Assembly: GCA_963383645.1 (NCBI GenBank) | Contig: OY726571.1 | Location: 78,346,476-78,410,475, forward strand | Reading direction: 5' to 3' | Source of the DNA: Muscardinus avellanarius | Taxonomy: Eukaryota > Chordata > Mammalia > Rodentia > Gliridae | DNA length: 64,000 nucleotides | Part shown: positions 1 through 10,590 of the stretch, piece by piece | Layout: each line of letters opens with the position of its first letter | How positions within the stretch are numbered: position 1 is the first letter of the stretch | Made by a program: the position numbers and the translations under genes | The notes under the pieces: generated by a model | What the model saw: only the letters and a program-made list of their open reading frames with translations | What the model was told of the DNA's origin: nothing | The model's database searches: none

Positions 1-296
1 TTTGCTTATTTCTAGTTGCCAAAACTTAGAAAAGATACTTAACTTTCCAGGGCTTCAGTTTATGATCTATAAAATGAAGGCTTAAACGAACTTTATGAGA
101 TCCTTTATCTTTAGGATTCCCTGATTTAGTCATTGTTCCTATAATTAAGACACATCCTCTCTTGTGAAGTCTACTTTTAAGTTGTTAAACAATAGAGATA
201 CTGACATGGAAACCTTTATGGGAATTAATTATAATTATTTTGTATGAATGCTTAGCTCAGGGAACATTGCTTAAGGAAAGAAACTTTTTATGTTTT
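1..296. other. single-copy AT-rich DNA
   Basis: No repeat, exon or RNA gene is recognisable. The sequence is AT-rich with stop codons in all frames. Confidence 0.5.
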
Positions 297-489
297 CAGT
301 ACTGGGGATTGAACCCAGAAGCATTCTACTTCTGAGCTATACCCCTAGCTGTATTATTTATTCTTTATCTTGAAACGGTCTCACTGAGTTGTGGAGGGCC
401 TCACAAGATCATTGGCCAAGAACCTGCGATCTTCCTGTCTCAGCCTTCCAAGTACTGGCATTACAAGCTTGCACCACCACACCCAGCTA
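297..489 (-). mobile_element. B1-dID SINE, old copy
   Basis: Reads antisense: ACTGGGGATTGAACCC (ID tail), then the A-rich linker as T-rich DNA, then the B1 head ending CACCACACCCAGC. Many substitutions and a small insertion in the head mark it as older than its neighbour at 506. Confidence 0.8.
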
Positions 490-505
490 GGAAAGAAACT
501 TTATT

Positions 506-713
506 TTATTTTTTTGGTACTAAGGATGGAACCCAGGGGCATTCTACCTTTGAGTTATACCCCCAACCCTATTTTTTATTCTTTATTTTGAAACAGGGTC
601 TCACTGAATTGCAAAGGGCCTCACTAAGTAGCTGAGACTGGCCATGAAACGCAATCCTCCTGTCTCAGCCTCTCAAGTGCTGGGATTAAAAGCATGTGCC
701 ACCATGCCTGGCT
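506..713 (-). mobile_element. B1-dID SINE, full length with target duplication
   Basis: Canonical form, antisense. It is flanked by the perfect 13-bp direct repeat GAAAGAAACTTTA (491-503 and 715-727), the duplication left by L1-type target-primed insertion, so both ends are secure. Confidence 0.9.
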
Positions 714-949
714 GGAAAGAAACTTTAAATTTTATGTAAAGTATACTTTCTGCAAAGTGTGGTATAGGGAAATTTCATATTTTCTGATGTGTTTCTCTAA
801 AAGTTTATCTGCTAAAATATTTTTCTAGAAGTAGAAAGAGCAGTATTACTTCCCAAAAAGTGTTTTACCTACAGTTGTCTAAGGTGAATATGTTTGAATT
901 TGTTTTAATAGCCACGAGGTATTGTTCTTAGAGTTTTAAAAATAGACTT

Positions 950-1200
950 TGGGATGAAACAGATCATGTGAATCCCAGCCCAAGCAATTACTAACTGTGA
1001 TACCTTGGTCAGGCTACTTGGCCGTCTAGGGTCTCTGTTTCTTCATTTGTAAGGTGGGTACCCTAATACCTATCTCTTAGGGATGTCGTGGAAGATGTTT
1101 TTTTTTTTTTTTAGAAAAGCATATGTGTAAGAATAAAACTCAACAGAGCTCTAAGCATCTATAAACATCTAATAACAGGTACTATTAATTTTCACAAGGA
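950..1200 (+). mobile_element. MIR fossil
   Basis: The order of blocks matches the MIR core and 3' half: ATTACTAACTGTGATACCTTGG, then a CTCTGTTTCTTCATTTGTAA block, then CTAATACCTATCTCTTAGGG. A T-run at 1100 interrupts it. MIR is an ancient tRNA-derived, L2-mobilised SINE. Confidence 0.65.
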
Positions 1201-1221
1201 TTTACTGATGTTTTGTTATTA

Positions 1222-1435
1222 TTTATTTATCTATTTATTTATTTATTGATACAGGATTGAACCCGTGGACACTCTACCTCTGAGCTATACCCCCAGCCCT
1301 TTTTATTTTTCATTATGAAACAGGGTCTCACTAAGTTGCAGAGGACCTGGCTAAGTTGCCGACGCTGGTTTTGAACCTGTGATCTTCCTGTCTCAGCCTC
1401 CCAGTACTGGGATTATAGGTGTCCATCACTGTGTC
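1222..1435 (-). mobile_element. B1-dID SINE with ATTT tail
   Basis: Antisense copy preceded by an (ATTT) run at 1222-1247, which is its expanded A-rich tail on the other strand. The head is diverged (TAGGTGTCCATCACTGTGTC at the end). Confidence 0.8.
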
Positions 1436-2292
1436 TAATGATTTCGTGGTGTTTAATACTTCAAATCTTCTTTCCGAACTGATTTTCAAACTTCAAACCA
1501 CATTAACTGAAAATTCACAGAAATATTCAAAGTCGATTTGGATGGAAGTTCGCACGTATTTAAATACATTTTTCTCTAGAAATATATTCTATCAATTCTT
1601 TTAGCCAACTAAGTATATATGCATTTACTTCAACACACATTTGTTAAGTCTTAACTATGTGTAAGCATGTTGCTGAAACTTACACCTTTCCCTTAGAACT
1701 TGAGGCCCTTTCTTCTATAGGAATTGTTGCAAATTGAGACAATAGCGACTTTCTAGAATTGGCTTACCCAAATTCTCTACTTTCAGTGCTATTAATGATG
1801 AGTAGACATAGATATAGTTTTACCCGTTTTGTTTATTCACCTGTCAGCTGGAATATAAAGTGGTAGCTGAGTGGTTTCTTGATGAAGAAATCAAGAACTT
1901 CGGCACATTTTCTGATATTAGTTTTTACATAATGGTCTTTATTTAAATTAAAAAAACCCTCACAATTCATATAAACGGTGCTTGGAAGAATAATGTTTCA
2001 TTCTGAAGTGAAGTTCTGAACCCTGGGTTTTCATTTTCCAGATCCGCAATTTAGCAAGATGGAGTGTCTTCTCCAAGTGGCTATTTAGCTTTTAGATCAT
2101 TTTACTTTTTGGAGGTTTCTGATAGAAACACAAAAGTGTGACTTCCTCTCGGATGTAATTTCCTGGCAGATATTCACCTAGAGATGATGTGAAGAAGGAA
2201 AATGTAGGATGAATTGATTTTAAAATGGGAAAAGATCTTTGGAAGAAAACTTGAACCCCCCAAACTTTGTTTAAAACATTTGTTTTAGTTAT
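1436..2292. other. single-copy AT-rich DNA
   Basis: No repeat family or splice-flanked open frame stands out. The short open frame at 1419-1604 starts inside the end of a SINE and has no recognisable protein similarity. Confidence 0.5.
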
Positions 2293-2360
2293 CATATTAT
2301 ATAATAATAAAGTTTAAAATAGTTAGCATATTATATAATAATACAGTTTAAAATAATAAA
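2293..2360. repeat. 34-bp tandem duplication, AT-rich
   Basis: Two adjacent copies (2293-2326, 2327-2360) share CATATTATATAATAATA and AGTTTAAAATA with a few differences. This is local replication slippage or duplication. Confidence 0.85.
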
Positions 2361-2931
2361 ATCATTAAAAATTTTTCTGTTAATTCTCGAAATTATAGCC
2401 AAATGTATTTAATAATAACTTTACTGTGCATATAAAATTTTTATAGTTTGGGGTATTTATAACTACTCATTGAGTTGGAACAGCCGGGATTACTGTAATC
2501 AGAACAATCTACCAATGTGTTCGCCATAAAGTTACATAGGAGGGAAATTTGAATATTCAGCTGTGCCTTTTAGAAATAATAACTTCCATGTATGCTGAAG
2601 TTCTTATATGTATACAAAAACATTTGCCTTTGACTTTTATAGTAAGTTGAGAGGTAAACTATCTGAATAATTCTTTATATTCTGAGTACCTTTTCTACTT
2701 ATTTATTTACTACAAGGTATTTTTTTGGGGGGGGAAGCACATATGTGTGTCCCAAAGTGACTTTGGTTTCTTATGGCCTCCAGTTTACTGATTTCTGAAA
2801 TGTCAGCCATCTCCAAGAACTTGAGTGGTATTTCTGTCCATTATTGTTAAAGACACAGATGTTTAGAAGTCTATTTATCATGGATCTAGGAAGCCTACTT
2901 TGTTCATCCATTCTTTCCTCTCTGATTCTTT
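2361..2931. other. single-copy AT-rich DNA
   Basis: No recognised feature. A G9 run at 2728 follows a T-rich stretch. Confidence 0.45.
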
Positions 2932-3115
2932 CTTGTAGCACCAGGGATTGAACCCAGGGCTGCACACATCCTAGGCAAGTACTCTAGCATTGATCAACAC
3001 CCCCATCCCTTTTTTAATTTTATTTTGAGACAGGGTCTCATTCAATTGCCCAAGCTGGCCTCAAACTTGTGATCCTCCTGCCTCAGTCTCCAAAGTAGCT
3101 GGGATTACAGGCTAA
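2932..3115 (-). mobile_element. B1-ID SINE with long ID part
   Basis: Antisense. Unlike most copies, the ID part keeps the tRNA-Ala anticodon-side segment (GCACACATCCTAGGCAAGTACTC), which the shortened dID lacks. The head (GAGACAGGGTCTCATTCAATTGCCC) is very diverged. This may be an early composite or an ID and a B1 side by side. Confidence 0.65.
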
Positions 3116-3149
3116 GTACTAGTGCTTAAATCCTATCTATTTAGTACTT

Positions 3150-4290
3150 TTTATGTGCCCAAAGTGGCTTCAAGTATTAAGGACACAGAACAGAACAAAC
3201 TAAACCACAATCCCTGCATTCTTAGAGCTTTTACTAGTGACAATAAAATATATGTTCAAAGGTGGTAATTCCTAGTGGGGAAAAGAAAGAAGGAAAGAGA
3301 GAAGGGGGCTGGAGGGAGAGGTGGCAGTTTTCATAAGCTGGCCAGGGGCGACCTCATGGGGAAGGTGACATGAAAGTCTGGTACATAGAAACCTAAAGAT
3401 TGGACCCCATGAGTCCAGGTGAAGAATCCTTAGGCTGAGGGAGAGCAAGTGTGTGGCTTACCAAAGGGAAGCAGGTGGACACAGGGGCTACAGGGCACAG
3501 TGGTAGGAGACTGGGACCAGGTTGGAGAGGACCTTGAAGGCCAGGACTGTGGAGTTCACACCAAGGGAGATGGGATGTCCCCGGGAGGGAGGTTGAACAA
3601 CAAAGGACCTGATAAGACTTAGGTTGTAAGAGGGCAGGTCTGGCTCGTGGATTGAGACCAGAGCAAAGATGTGTGGGGCAGAAACAGGGAGACCACTAGG
3701 AAGCTGTACCCCATGAGAGGAGATGGTGGCTGGGGCAGGGGTTAAGGCAATACTTGAATTCTGAATACATCTTGAGAGTAAGGCTGGGGGATTTTGTGGC
3801 CAGTTGCATGAGGTGTCTGAGAGAGAGAGAAGTCATGTATGCTGCTGAGATTTTTGGTTCAAGATCCTGGAAAGACTGAAAGCCTTTAACCAAGATGACA
3901 AGAAGACTGGCAAGAGGGAAGACCCAGAGTTCAAGTATGGACACATCAAGATACTTTTTAAGCATTTAAGCAATTTGATATGTCAAATTGGGTTTTGGAG
4001 GAAGTGACGTAGAGATACACATTTGTGAGTTGGAAGCAGTTAAATGCTCTTTAAAGTTACGATACTGGATGAGACCACCAAGGGAATGAGTATGGATAGA
4101 GAAGAGGGCCAGGTCCCGGGCTTTGAGGCCCTTTGGATTTAGAAGTGGGGAGGATGAGGAGGCCAAAAAGACGAAGAAAGGCTGGAAGCCCAGTGAAGAA
4201 AATGCTCCCCAGAGCAAGGCCAGATCAAAATGGGAGCTGAGAAAGATCATAGATTTAGGCATGATGGAGATCCTGCTCACCCATAGTCTT
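3150..4290 (-). mobile_element. LINE L2 (CR1 clade) ORF2/3' fossil
   Basis: On the minus strand, translation of 4280-3966 contains LFSIHTHSLGGLIQYRNF and, slightly downstream, HLTASNSQMCIS. These align by eye to the L2/CR1 reverse transcriptase segment around the catalytic YADD box, here decayed beyond function. The next frame (3965-3696) continues with FPLASLLVILVKGFQSF and a region like the L2 C-terminal part. The + strand shows the typical purine-rich antisense L2 3' sequence (GGTTGGAGAGGACCTTGAAG; GGGAGACCACTAGGAAGCTG). Frames are broken by indels, so it is a dead fossil. CR1-clade assignment is firm; L2 versus L3 is less certain. Confidence 0.7.
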
Positions 4291-4439
4291 GTCCAGATAA
4301 GTTTTGGCAGAATTATGAGAAGTCACCTCTTTTCCCTCAATGGTGTGTCCCCCTGCATGATTTCCAAAAGTCGGTTCTAATTAAAGTTTGCCAGTGCTTT
4401 ATAACTGGCAAGTTACAAATTGACTCGGCAGCCTAAGAA

Positions 4440-4540
4440 AAAATGCGATGATATTGTCTGTGTTTTATCTCCTGGAAGAAGAAATTGAGATTTGGAAGGG
4501 CAGTGATTTGTCCAAAATCATGCAAATGATGGGGGAGATA
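4440..4540 (-). mobile_element. possible MIR fragment
   Basis: GAAGAAATTGAGATTTGGAA followed by GTGATTTGTCCAAAATCATG resembles the antisense MIR core (gaaactgaggctcagag then gtgacttgcccaaggtca). Confidence 0.4.
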
Positions 4541-4684
4541 GTAATAATAAAACCAATTTCAATATAGTGGGTCAGAGGTGAGACAGTGATATTATATGCG
4601 AAGTGTAGAAAAGCAGGGGAGGGTGGGGTTGTTTATTAGGTCAGAGAAGATTTCCTTGAGTTGGGATTTAAAAGACTCATAGCT

Positions 4685-4686
4685 AT

Positions 4687-4721
<35 letters not shown>
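4685..4721. repeat. (ATTT)n microsatellite
   Basis: About nine TTTA units. It is the expanded A-rich tail of the antisense ID element that follows. Confidence 0.9.
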
Positions 4722-4796
4722 TGCTGGGGATTGAACCCAGGGCCTCGTGTTTGCTGGACAAGCGCTCTACCACTAAGATACATTTCCACCTTCTTG
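4722..4796 (-). mobile_element. ID element (full tRNA-Ala-type monomer)
   Basis: Antisense copy with both internal promoter regions: ATTGAACCCAGGGCC (box B side) and GACAAGCGCTCTACCACTAA (box A side). It keeps the middle that dID has lost and has no B1 head. Confidence 0.75.
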
Positions 4797-4800
4797 CCCC

Positions 4801-5850
4801 ATTAAAAAAAAATTATTGGTGCATTGGAGTTATCCATCTTAATGGGGAACAGGATGGTGGAGGCATAGATGCACACATCACCCATTTAGCTCTTCCCCAA
4901 TTCCCACCCCATTCCCCCCGCCCCCCTACTTCTCATGCTTGGCTTAGTGATTGACTGATTTTTTTGTGAATGTACATTATCTACATTATGAAATTTCCCT
5001 CCTCCCCTCTCTCATCCCCCTGAATTAGGTCGCCTTCTTTGCTTATCTATGGTTTTACCATCCTCGTCTGGAGTTCTTCCTATGACCATTTTTCTCCCTA
5101 GCTTCAGCATATTAGGGAGAGCATCTGATTTTTTACTTTTTGTGACTGACTAATCTCACTTAGCATAATGTTCTCCAGTTCCATCCATCTCCCTGTAAAT
5201 GACATAATTTTGTTTATGGCTGAGTAAAATTCCACCGTTTATATCCCACAGCTTTGTAATTCATTCTTCTGTTGATGGACATCTTAGCTGGTTCCATAGT
5301 TTGGAAATGGTGAATTTAGCAGCTATGAACACAGATAGGCTTGTATTTGTTTGGTAGTTTGGTTTCCTTTCTTTTTGGGTAGATACCCAGAAGTGGTATT
5401 GCTGGATCAAATGGTAGATTTGTTCCCATTGTTCTGAGGATTCTCCATACTGTTTTCCAAAGTGGTTGCACTAATTTGCAGTCCCACCAACAATGTCTTA
5501 GAGTTCCCACTTCTCCACATCCTCGCCAGCATTTGTTGTTTGTGTTTGGAATGATTGCCATTCTAGTTGGAGTTAGGTGAAATCTCGGGGTAGTTTTGAT
5601 TTGCATCTCTCTGATTGCCAGTGATGTTGAGCACTTTTTTCATGCACTTATTGGCCATTTGAATTTCTTCTTTTATGAAGTGTCTATTTAGTTCACTTGT
5701 CCATTTTTTATTGCATTATTTGTTTTCTTGGCTGTGAGTTTCTTGAGTTCTCTGTATCTTCTAGATATTAGTCCTCTATCAGAGGAATAGTTGGTAAATT
5801 TTTTTCTCCCATTCTATCAGCTCTCTGTTGAGGTTCTTGTCCTTGCCGGG
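4801..5850 (-). mobile_element. LINE-1 3' end (ORF2 C-terminus plus 3' UTR), 5'-truncated
   Basis: The minus strand encodes the L1 ORF2 C-terminal signature: [20 protein letters not shown], then [13 protein letters not shown] and [14 protein letters not shown] (5606-5316). Downstream, stops and shifts interrupt homology to the ORF2 end (RCPSTEE; ILLSHKQN). The 3' UTR has the L1-type G-rich tract (minus strand of 4890-4925) and ends in an A-tail (T-run 4803-4812). It is a relatively recent L1 compared with those at 7.7 and 30.5 kb, but non-functional: only the last ~1 kb is present. Its UTR shares GCACCAATAA-type ends with the short copies at 32131 and 47093. Confidence 0.88.
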
Positions 5851-5854
5851 TTTT

Positions 5855-6061
5855 TTTTGTGTGTGTATGTGGTTCTGGGGATGGCACCCAGAGGCCTCTA
5901 GGCTATACTTCCAGACCTATTTTATACTTTATTTGGAAACAGAGTCTCACTATGTTGCTGAGAGCCTCACTAAGTAGCTGATGCTGGCTTCAAATCTGTG
6001 TGATCCTTCTCTCCCAACCTCTGAAGTACTGGGCTTGCAAGCATGCACCATGATGCCCGGC
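5855..6061 (-). mobile_element. B1-dID SINE, form 2
   Basis: Antisense, abutting the truncated 5' end of the L1. Linker TTTATACTTTATTTGGAAAC and GAGAGCCTCACTAAGTAGCTG are form-2 markers. The T/GT-rich run at 5852-5873 is its tail. Confidence 0.85.
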
Positions 6062-6145
6062 TCCTGCCTGCCCCATTTTATTTTTTTAAACTGGCCAGGC
6101 TGGGCTTGAAAGGAAGAGTGTTAGAGTTTGGAAGGTGTGATGTGC

Positions 6146-6330
6146 AGCTGGGCAGGATGACCCTTATCTGTAAGCCCAGACACTCTAGAGGGTGAGGCAG
6201 GAGGATCGCAGGTTCGAGGCCAGCTGGGGCAAGTTAGGGAGACCCTGTCTCAAAATAAAAAGGACTGGGGAATATAGCTCAGTGTTAGAATACCTCTGTG
6301 TTTAATCCCTAGTATCTCATTTCTTCCCCC
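6146..6330 (+). mobile_element. B1-dID SINE, diverged
   Basis: Sense copy: GAGGCAGGAGGATCGCAGG and GAGACCCTGTCTCAAAATAA are conserved, and the tail GGAATATAGCTCAGTGTTAG ends in TTTAATCCCTAGTATC. The 5' third is poorly preserved. Confidence 0.75.
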
Positions 6331-6504
6331 TCATTAAAAAAAATGTATAAAAGCTCAGAGAGATGAAACACAGGATGATAACTGGATTATATTCAGGAGG
6401 CTTAACCATCTGATTCATGCTGAACATGATGGGGGGATGGTCTAAATGGTAGATGCTAGTTCAAGCTTAGATTGAAATTTAGTTTAAAAAAAAACCCAAC
6501 TATC

Positions 6505-6626
6505 TAGCCTATTGTGATAAAACATGCCTATAATCTCAGTACGTGGGAGGCTGAGACAGGAGGATTATAGGTTCAAGTTCAGCTTCAGTAATTTGGCAAG
6601 ATTATGTTATCAAAATGTAAAATAGA
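6505..6626 (+). mobile_element. B1-dID SINE head, interrupted
   Basis: B1 head and linker only (CCTATAATCTCAGTACGTGG to AAAATGTAAAATAGA). Its ID tail is missing because the next SINE begins directly after the A-rich linker. Confidence 0.75.
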
Positions 6627-6838
6627 GCTGGGTGTGGTGGTGCATGCTTGCAATCCCAGCATTTGGAATACTGAGACAGGAGGATCTCAGTTCGAGGACA
6701 GCCTCATCTTGGCCCTTTGCAACTCAGTGAGACCCTGTTTCAAAATAAGAATAAAAAAATTGGGCTGGGGGTGTAGCTCGGAGGTAGAATGCCCCTGGGT
6801 TCCATGCCCAGTTCTGAAAAAAAAAAAAAAAAAAAAAG
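6627..6838 (+). mobile_element. B1-dID SINE, canonical, with A-tail
   Basis: Complete sense copy from GCTGGGTGTGGTGGTGCATG to CCCAGTTCTG plus a 19-A tail. It landed in the linker of the preceding element. Confidence 0.88.
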
Positions 6839-6871
6839 CTTGACCATGTATACATTTTCACACGTGCACAT

Positions 6872-7074
6872 TATTTTTTTGGTAGGTACTGGGAACCCAG
6901 GAGCATTCTACCTCTAAGCTGCACGCCCAGCCCTATCTTTTATTTTTTATTTTGAAACAGGGTCTCACTAAGTTGCAAAGGATCTAAGTAACTGAGGCTG
7001 GCTGCAAACCTGTGATCCTCCTCTCTCAGCCTCCCAGTACTGGGATAGCAAGCGTGCGTCACCATGCCCAGCTC
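6872..7074 (-). mobile_element. B1-dID SINE, canonical
   Basis: Antisense, complete, T-run at 6872-6879. A small deletion sits in the ID part (ACTGGGAACCCAGG). Confidence 0.85.
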
Positions 7075-7388
7075 ACTTTCTTTCAAAACTATATTCTCTC
7101 TCCAAAATTACAGATCTTTCTGAATCATATACTACTAAATAGGCTCTGTTGAGTGAGATTCTTGTTTATAGCAATCAGGATATTTTTGGCCTCAAGTGCG
7201 AAATTACCCAAATCAGAGTGGCTTAAAAAGTAAAGGTTTTATTTTATTTCCCCTTTGGGTTTCACACTGAGAGAATTCAGACCAGAGCTGTTCTGAGGTA
7301 GAGTGCTTGTCTAGCAAGCTGTTTAATTTCATAGCTCAGCTGTGTCATGGTTTCTGGTTAACCGGGGACTTAAAGACAGGAATCCTGG
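7075..7388. other. spacer with possible ID remnant
   Basis: Mostly unassigned. 7292-7322 (GAGGTAGAGTGCTTGTCTAG) looks like the core of an ID element without recognisable ends. Confidence 0.35.
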
Positions 7389-7618
7389 AGCTGGGCGTGG
7401 TGGCGCACGCTTGTAATCCCAGCATTAGGGAGGTTGAGACAGGAGGATCGTGGTTCGTGGACAGCCTCAGCTACTTAGTGAGGCCTTCTGGAACTCAGTG
7501 AGACCCGGTTTCAAAATAAAGAATAAAAAAGGGCAGGGGGTGTAGCTCAGAGGTCGAATGACCCTGGGTTCCATTCCCAGATCCGCAAAAAAAAAAAAAA
7601 AAAAAAAAAAGAAAAAAA
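7389..7618 (+). mobile_element. B1-dID SINE, canonical, with 15-bp target duplication
   Basis: Sense copy with a long A-tail (7587-7618). Flanked by AAAGACAGGAATCCT at 7372-7386 and 7619-7633, a perfect 15-bp match. ID tail variant AGAGGTCGAATGACCC and CAGATCCGC. Confidence 0.92.
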
Positions 7619-8129
7619 AAAGACAGGAATCCTTGTCTTTGATATCTACAATTTTAAGCACATATTTATGTGATGAGGGGGGTAAATGTACAAAGTTAGG
7701 CATTTTCAGATAATTTTCAGATAATGGTAACAAAGTTACCATTTTCAGATAATTTCACCCAAAGATCCGCTGTGTCCATGTTTGACCAATTTCTGTTCCC
7801 ACCAACCAGTCCAAGACAACCACTGATCTGATTTCTGTCTCTATAGATTTATCTTTTCAAAGCATTTCACATAAATGGATTTATACAGTCAGTGGTCCTT
7901 ATCTGGCTTCTTTTGCTCACCATTACATTTTTATGAGTTTCATCCATGTAGTATCAGTAGCTATTCCTTTTTATTGCTGTGTGGTATTCCATTATATGAC
8001 CATAACTCGTTTTGTTTAGCCTGTCCTTCACCACGTGCTGGCTATGTGAGTCGCTTCTATTTCTTTGCTGTCATGATCAGTACTGCTATGAATATTTCTG
8101 CATACGTCTTTGCATGGACATATATTTTC

Positions 8130-8131
<2 letters not shown>

Positions 8132-8176
<45 letters not shown>
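8132..8176. repeat. (GT)n microsatellite
   Basis: About 22 GT units, the expanded (CA) tail of the antisense SINE that follows. Confidence 0.95.
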
Positions 8177-8178
<2 letters not shown>

Positions 8179-8179
8179 A

Positions 8180-8363
8180 TGCTACGAGGGACCAAACTCA
8201 AGGACATTCCCCCTCTCATCTATTCCCTCATCCCTACTTAATTTTTTTTACTTTGGAATAGAGTCTAAGTTACAATACACCACTCACTGGCCTTGAACCT
8301 CTGATTCTCCTGTCTCAGCCTCCTAAATATTGGGATTATAGGTGTGCACCACCATACCTGGCT
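8180..8363 (-). mobile_element. B1-dID SINE inserted in old L1
   Basis: Diverged antisense copy ending GTGCACCACCATACCTGGCT. L1 sequence continues on both sides, so it is an insertion into the LINE. Confidence 0.8.
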
Positions 8364-8508
8364 AGATAGCTAGGAGTTACATTGCTAGATGTATGGTAAT
8401 TTATATTAAGCTTTTAAGAAACTGCTGTTTTCAGGCAGTACCATCTTGTAAGTTTGAGCTTTCTATCAGCAGTATATAAAGGTTCTAGTTTCTATACATC
8501 TTGGCCTA

Positions 8509-8580
8509 TTTATTTATTTCTTTGGTGGTACTAGGAATGGAACCCAGAGGCATTCTACCTCTGAGATATACCCTCACCCC
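8509..8580 (-). mobile_element. dID tail fragment
   Basis: Only the antisense ID part (ACTAGGAATGGAACCCAGAG to ATACCCTCACCCC). A second SINE with a TATG tail begins where its linker should be, and no remaining head is visible after it. Confidence 0.75.
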
Positions 8581-8585
8581 TTTTG

Positions 8586-8637
8586 GTATGTATGTATGTA
8601 TGTATGTATGTATGTATGTATGTATGTATGTATGTAT
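8586..8637. repeat. (TATG)n microsatellite
   Basis: Thirteen near-perfect TATG units, the tail of the next antisense SINE. Confidence 0.95.
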
Positions 8638-8838
8638 TTGTGATACTGGGGATGGAACCCAGGGATATTGTACCTCCGAGCTACACCTCCTGCCCTATTT
8701 TTTATTCTTTATTTTGAAACCGGGTCTCACTGAGTTGCAGAGGGCCACACTAAGTAGCTGAGGCTGTCCGCGAACCGCGATCCTCCTGTCTCAGCCTCCC
8801 AAATGCCGGGATTACAAGCGTGTGCCACCACGCCCGGA
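8638..8838 (-). mobile_element. B1-dID SINE, canonical
   Basis: Well-preserved antisense copy; head GTCCGCGAACCGCGATCCTC is the canonical marker. Confidence 0.9.
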
Positions 8839-8840
8839 TT

Positions 8841-9008
8841 CATAATTCCAGTACTTGGAGGACTGCAGGTGTGAAGACAGCGTTGGCAACTTTGTGAGAC
8901 TCTCAGCAACCTAGTGAGACCGTCTTTCAAAAAAATAAAATAAAATAAAAAGGGCAGGGGTGTAGCTCAGAGGTAGAATGCCTGAGGGTTCATTCCCCAG
9001 TACCCTTT
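8841..9008 (+). mobile_element. B1-dID SINE, 5' truncated
   Basis: Sense copy starting within the head (ATAATTCCAGTACTTGGAGG). The tail GGGCAGGGGTGTAGCTCAGA is followed by CCCCAGTACC. Confidence 0.8.
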
Positions 9009-9418
9009 CCCCCTAAAAACGTTAGCCGTAGATTGAAACACAAGTCCTCCTTTTTGTGGGAGGGCCACTTAGGGAGGCAGAGTATTCTCTGCCCAGCACA
9101 TTCAGAATTTCTGAAAATTAACCTGTGTAAACCAACAGCAAAACAAGCAGCACTTTGGTAAGAAATCCTAGCTCTTGCTGAGCCCGGAATTCCTTTCCTA
9201 TGAGACAACATGTCACTTTTTGGCATCCTGGTAACAGTTTTTCATAATCTTGATTAAGTGTAAGCAAACAGCCACCACATCCTTGGCTTAAGATATAGAA
9301 AGATATTTAGACCAGGTTAAGTGTCAGGAAACTTGGCAGCAGCTTGAGCAAAATTATTTGAGTTTGGATTTTAAAAACAGTCTGTATTTTCATGGTTCTT
9401 ATCGCTTAAATATATATA
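9009..9418. other. single-copy DNA
   Basis: No repeat or gene recognised. Contains an open frame on the minus strand without similarity that I can name. Confidence 0.45.
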
Positions 9419-9604
9419 TATTTTTTCTTTTATTTTGGTGCTGGGGATTGAGCCCAGGGGTGTTCTACCTCTGAGCTACACTCTCAGCCTTTTTTCAATT
9501 TCAAGACAGGGTCTTGTAAGTTGCTGAGGCTGACCTCAAACCTGAGGTCCTCCAGTCTCATCCACCCAAATACTGGGATGGGGGGGAGTGTCGCCACGCC
9601 CGGC
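9419..9604 (-). mobile_element. B1-dID SINE, old
   Basis: Antisense; ID part GGTGCTGGGGATTGAGCCCA to GAGCTACACTCTCAGCC, a shortened linker, and a head with a G-run (ATGGGGGGGAG) before GTCGCCACGCCCGGC. Confidence 0.82.
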
Positions 9605-9757
9605 GTCATTTCATCTTTTGTTTGAGTCAGATTCTAAAGAGAAGCTTTGGTCAGGCTCATAATTACTGAGTTGAAAACTGGATTGAAGAATTTCCCTTTG
9701 GCTCCAGCCTCATTTTGTATCTGAGTTTGGTTTTCTCTTTCTGTGCACTCACAAACA

Positions 9758-9758
<1 letters not shown>

Positions 9759-9800
<42 letters not shown>
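9759..9800. repeat. (CA)n microsatellite
   Basis: About 20 CA units directly at the left edge of the Tigger/MER2 copy. Confidence 0.95.
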
Positions 9801-10108
9801 TTGTCTTTCTGTATTCATTCTAGGACCCCCTCAGATACCCACACTGGAGGATGCTCTAATTCCTTATATAAAATGGCTTGGTATTTACCTGCAGCCTGTG
9901 CTCATCCTCTTCTGTGCTGGACATCTCATCCTCTCTACATTACCTCATACAGTGTAAATGCTAATGTAAATAACTGTTATACTGTATCATTTAGAGCCTA
10001 GTCTCTAGGGGAAAAAAATCTACACATTCTGTACAGAGGACCTTTTTTTTTTTGTCACTGAGGATTGAACCCAGGGGCATTCTACCTCCCACCTACAACC
10101 CCGGCCCT

Positions 10109-10110
10109 AT

Positions 10111-10153
<43 letters not shown>

Positions 10154-10156
10154 TTT
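10109..10156. repeat. (ATTT)n microsatellite
   Basis: Twelve units; tail of the form-3 SINE that follows. Confidence 0.93.
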
Positions 10157-10339
10157 GGTGGTACTGGGGTTCCTGGAAGCCCTTCTACCTCCGGGCTACA
10201 CTCCCAGACCTATTTTTACATTTTTATTTGGAAACAGGGTCTCCTAAGCCAGCGTGCGCGGCTGGCTTCGAACCTGCGCGATCCTCCTGTCTCTGCCTCC
10301 CAAACGCGGGGATTACAAGTGTGTGCCACTAAGCCCGGC
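10157..10339 (-). mobile_element. B1-dID SINE, form 3 (nested)
   Basis: Antisense; markers GGGGTTCCTGGAAGCCCTTC and TCTCCTAAGCCAGCG. Very little diverged from other form-3 copies, and inserted in the linker of the SINE at 10042. Confidence 0.9.
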
Positions 10340-10375
10340 CTATTTAATTTTTAAATTTCAAACAGGGTCTCACTA

Positions 10376-10590
10376 GCCGGGCATGGTGGCACATGCTTGT
10401 AATCCCAGCATTTGGTAGGCTGAGACTGGAGGATTGTGGTTCAAGGACAGCCTCAGTTACTACTTAGTAAGGCCCTTTGGAACTTGATGAGACCCTATTT
10501 CAAAATAAAGAATAAAGATAGGGCTGGGGGTGTAGCTCGGAGGTAGAATGCCCCTAGGTTCCATCCCCAGTACTGCCAAAAAAACAAAAA
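10376..10590 (+). mobile_element. B1-dID SINE, canonical (nested, opposite strand)
   Basis: Sense copy within the head of the SINE at 10042. The host bases GGTCTCACTA occur on both sides (before 10376 and from about 10593), giving the target duplication. Confidence 0.9.

Larger units (their letters stand above)
7745..8505 (-). mobile_element. old LINE-1 3' region (L1M-like), interrupted
   Basis: The + strand carries phrases typical of antisense old L1 3' ends: CTTTTGCTCACCATTACATT, then ATTGCTGTGTGGTATTCCAT and GAATATTTCTGCATACG. It resumes after the inserted microsatellite and SINE with GCTAGGAGTTACATTGCTAG and AAGAAACTGCTGTTTTC. No readable ORF remains. Confidence 0.75.

Noticed and set aside
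5316..5606. 96-residue open frame on the minus strand as a host gene
   Set aside because: It is the C-terminal end of L1 ORF2 with lost upstream part.
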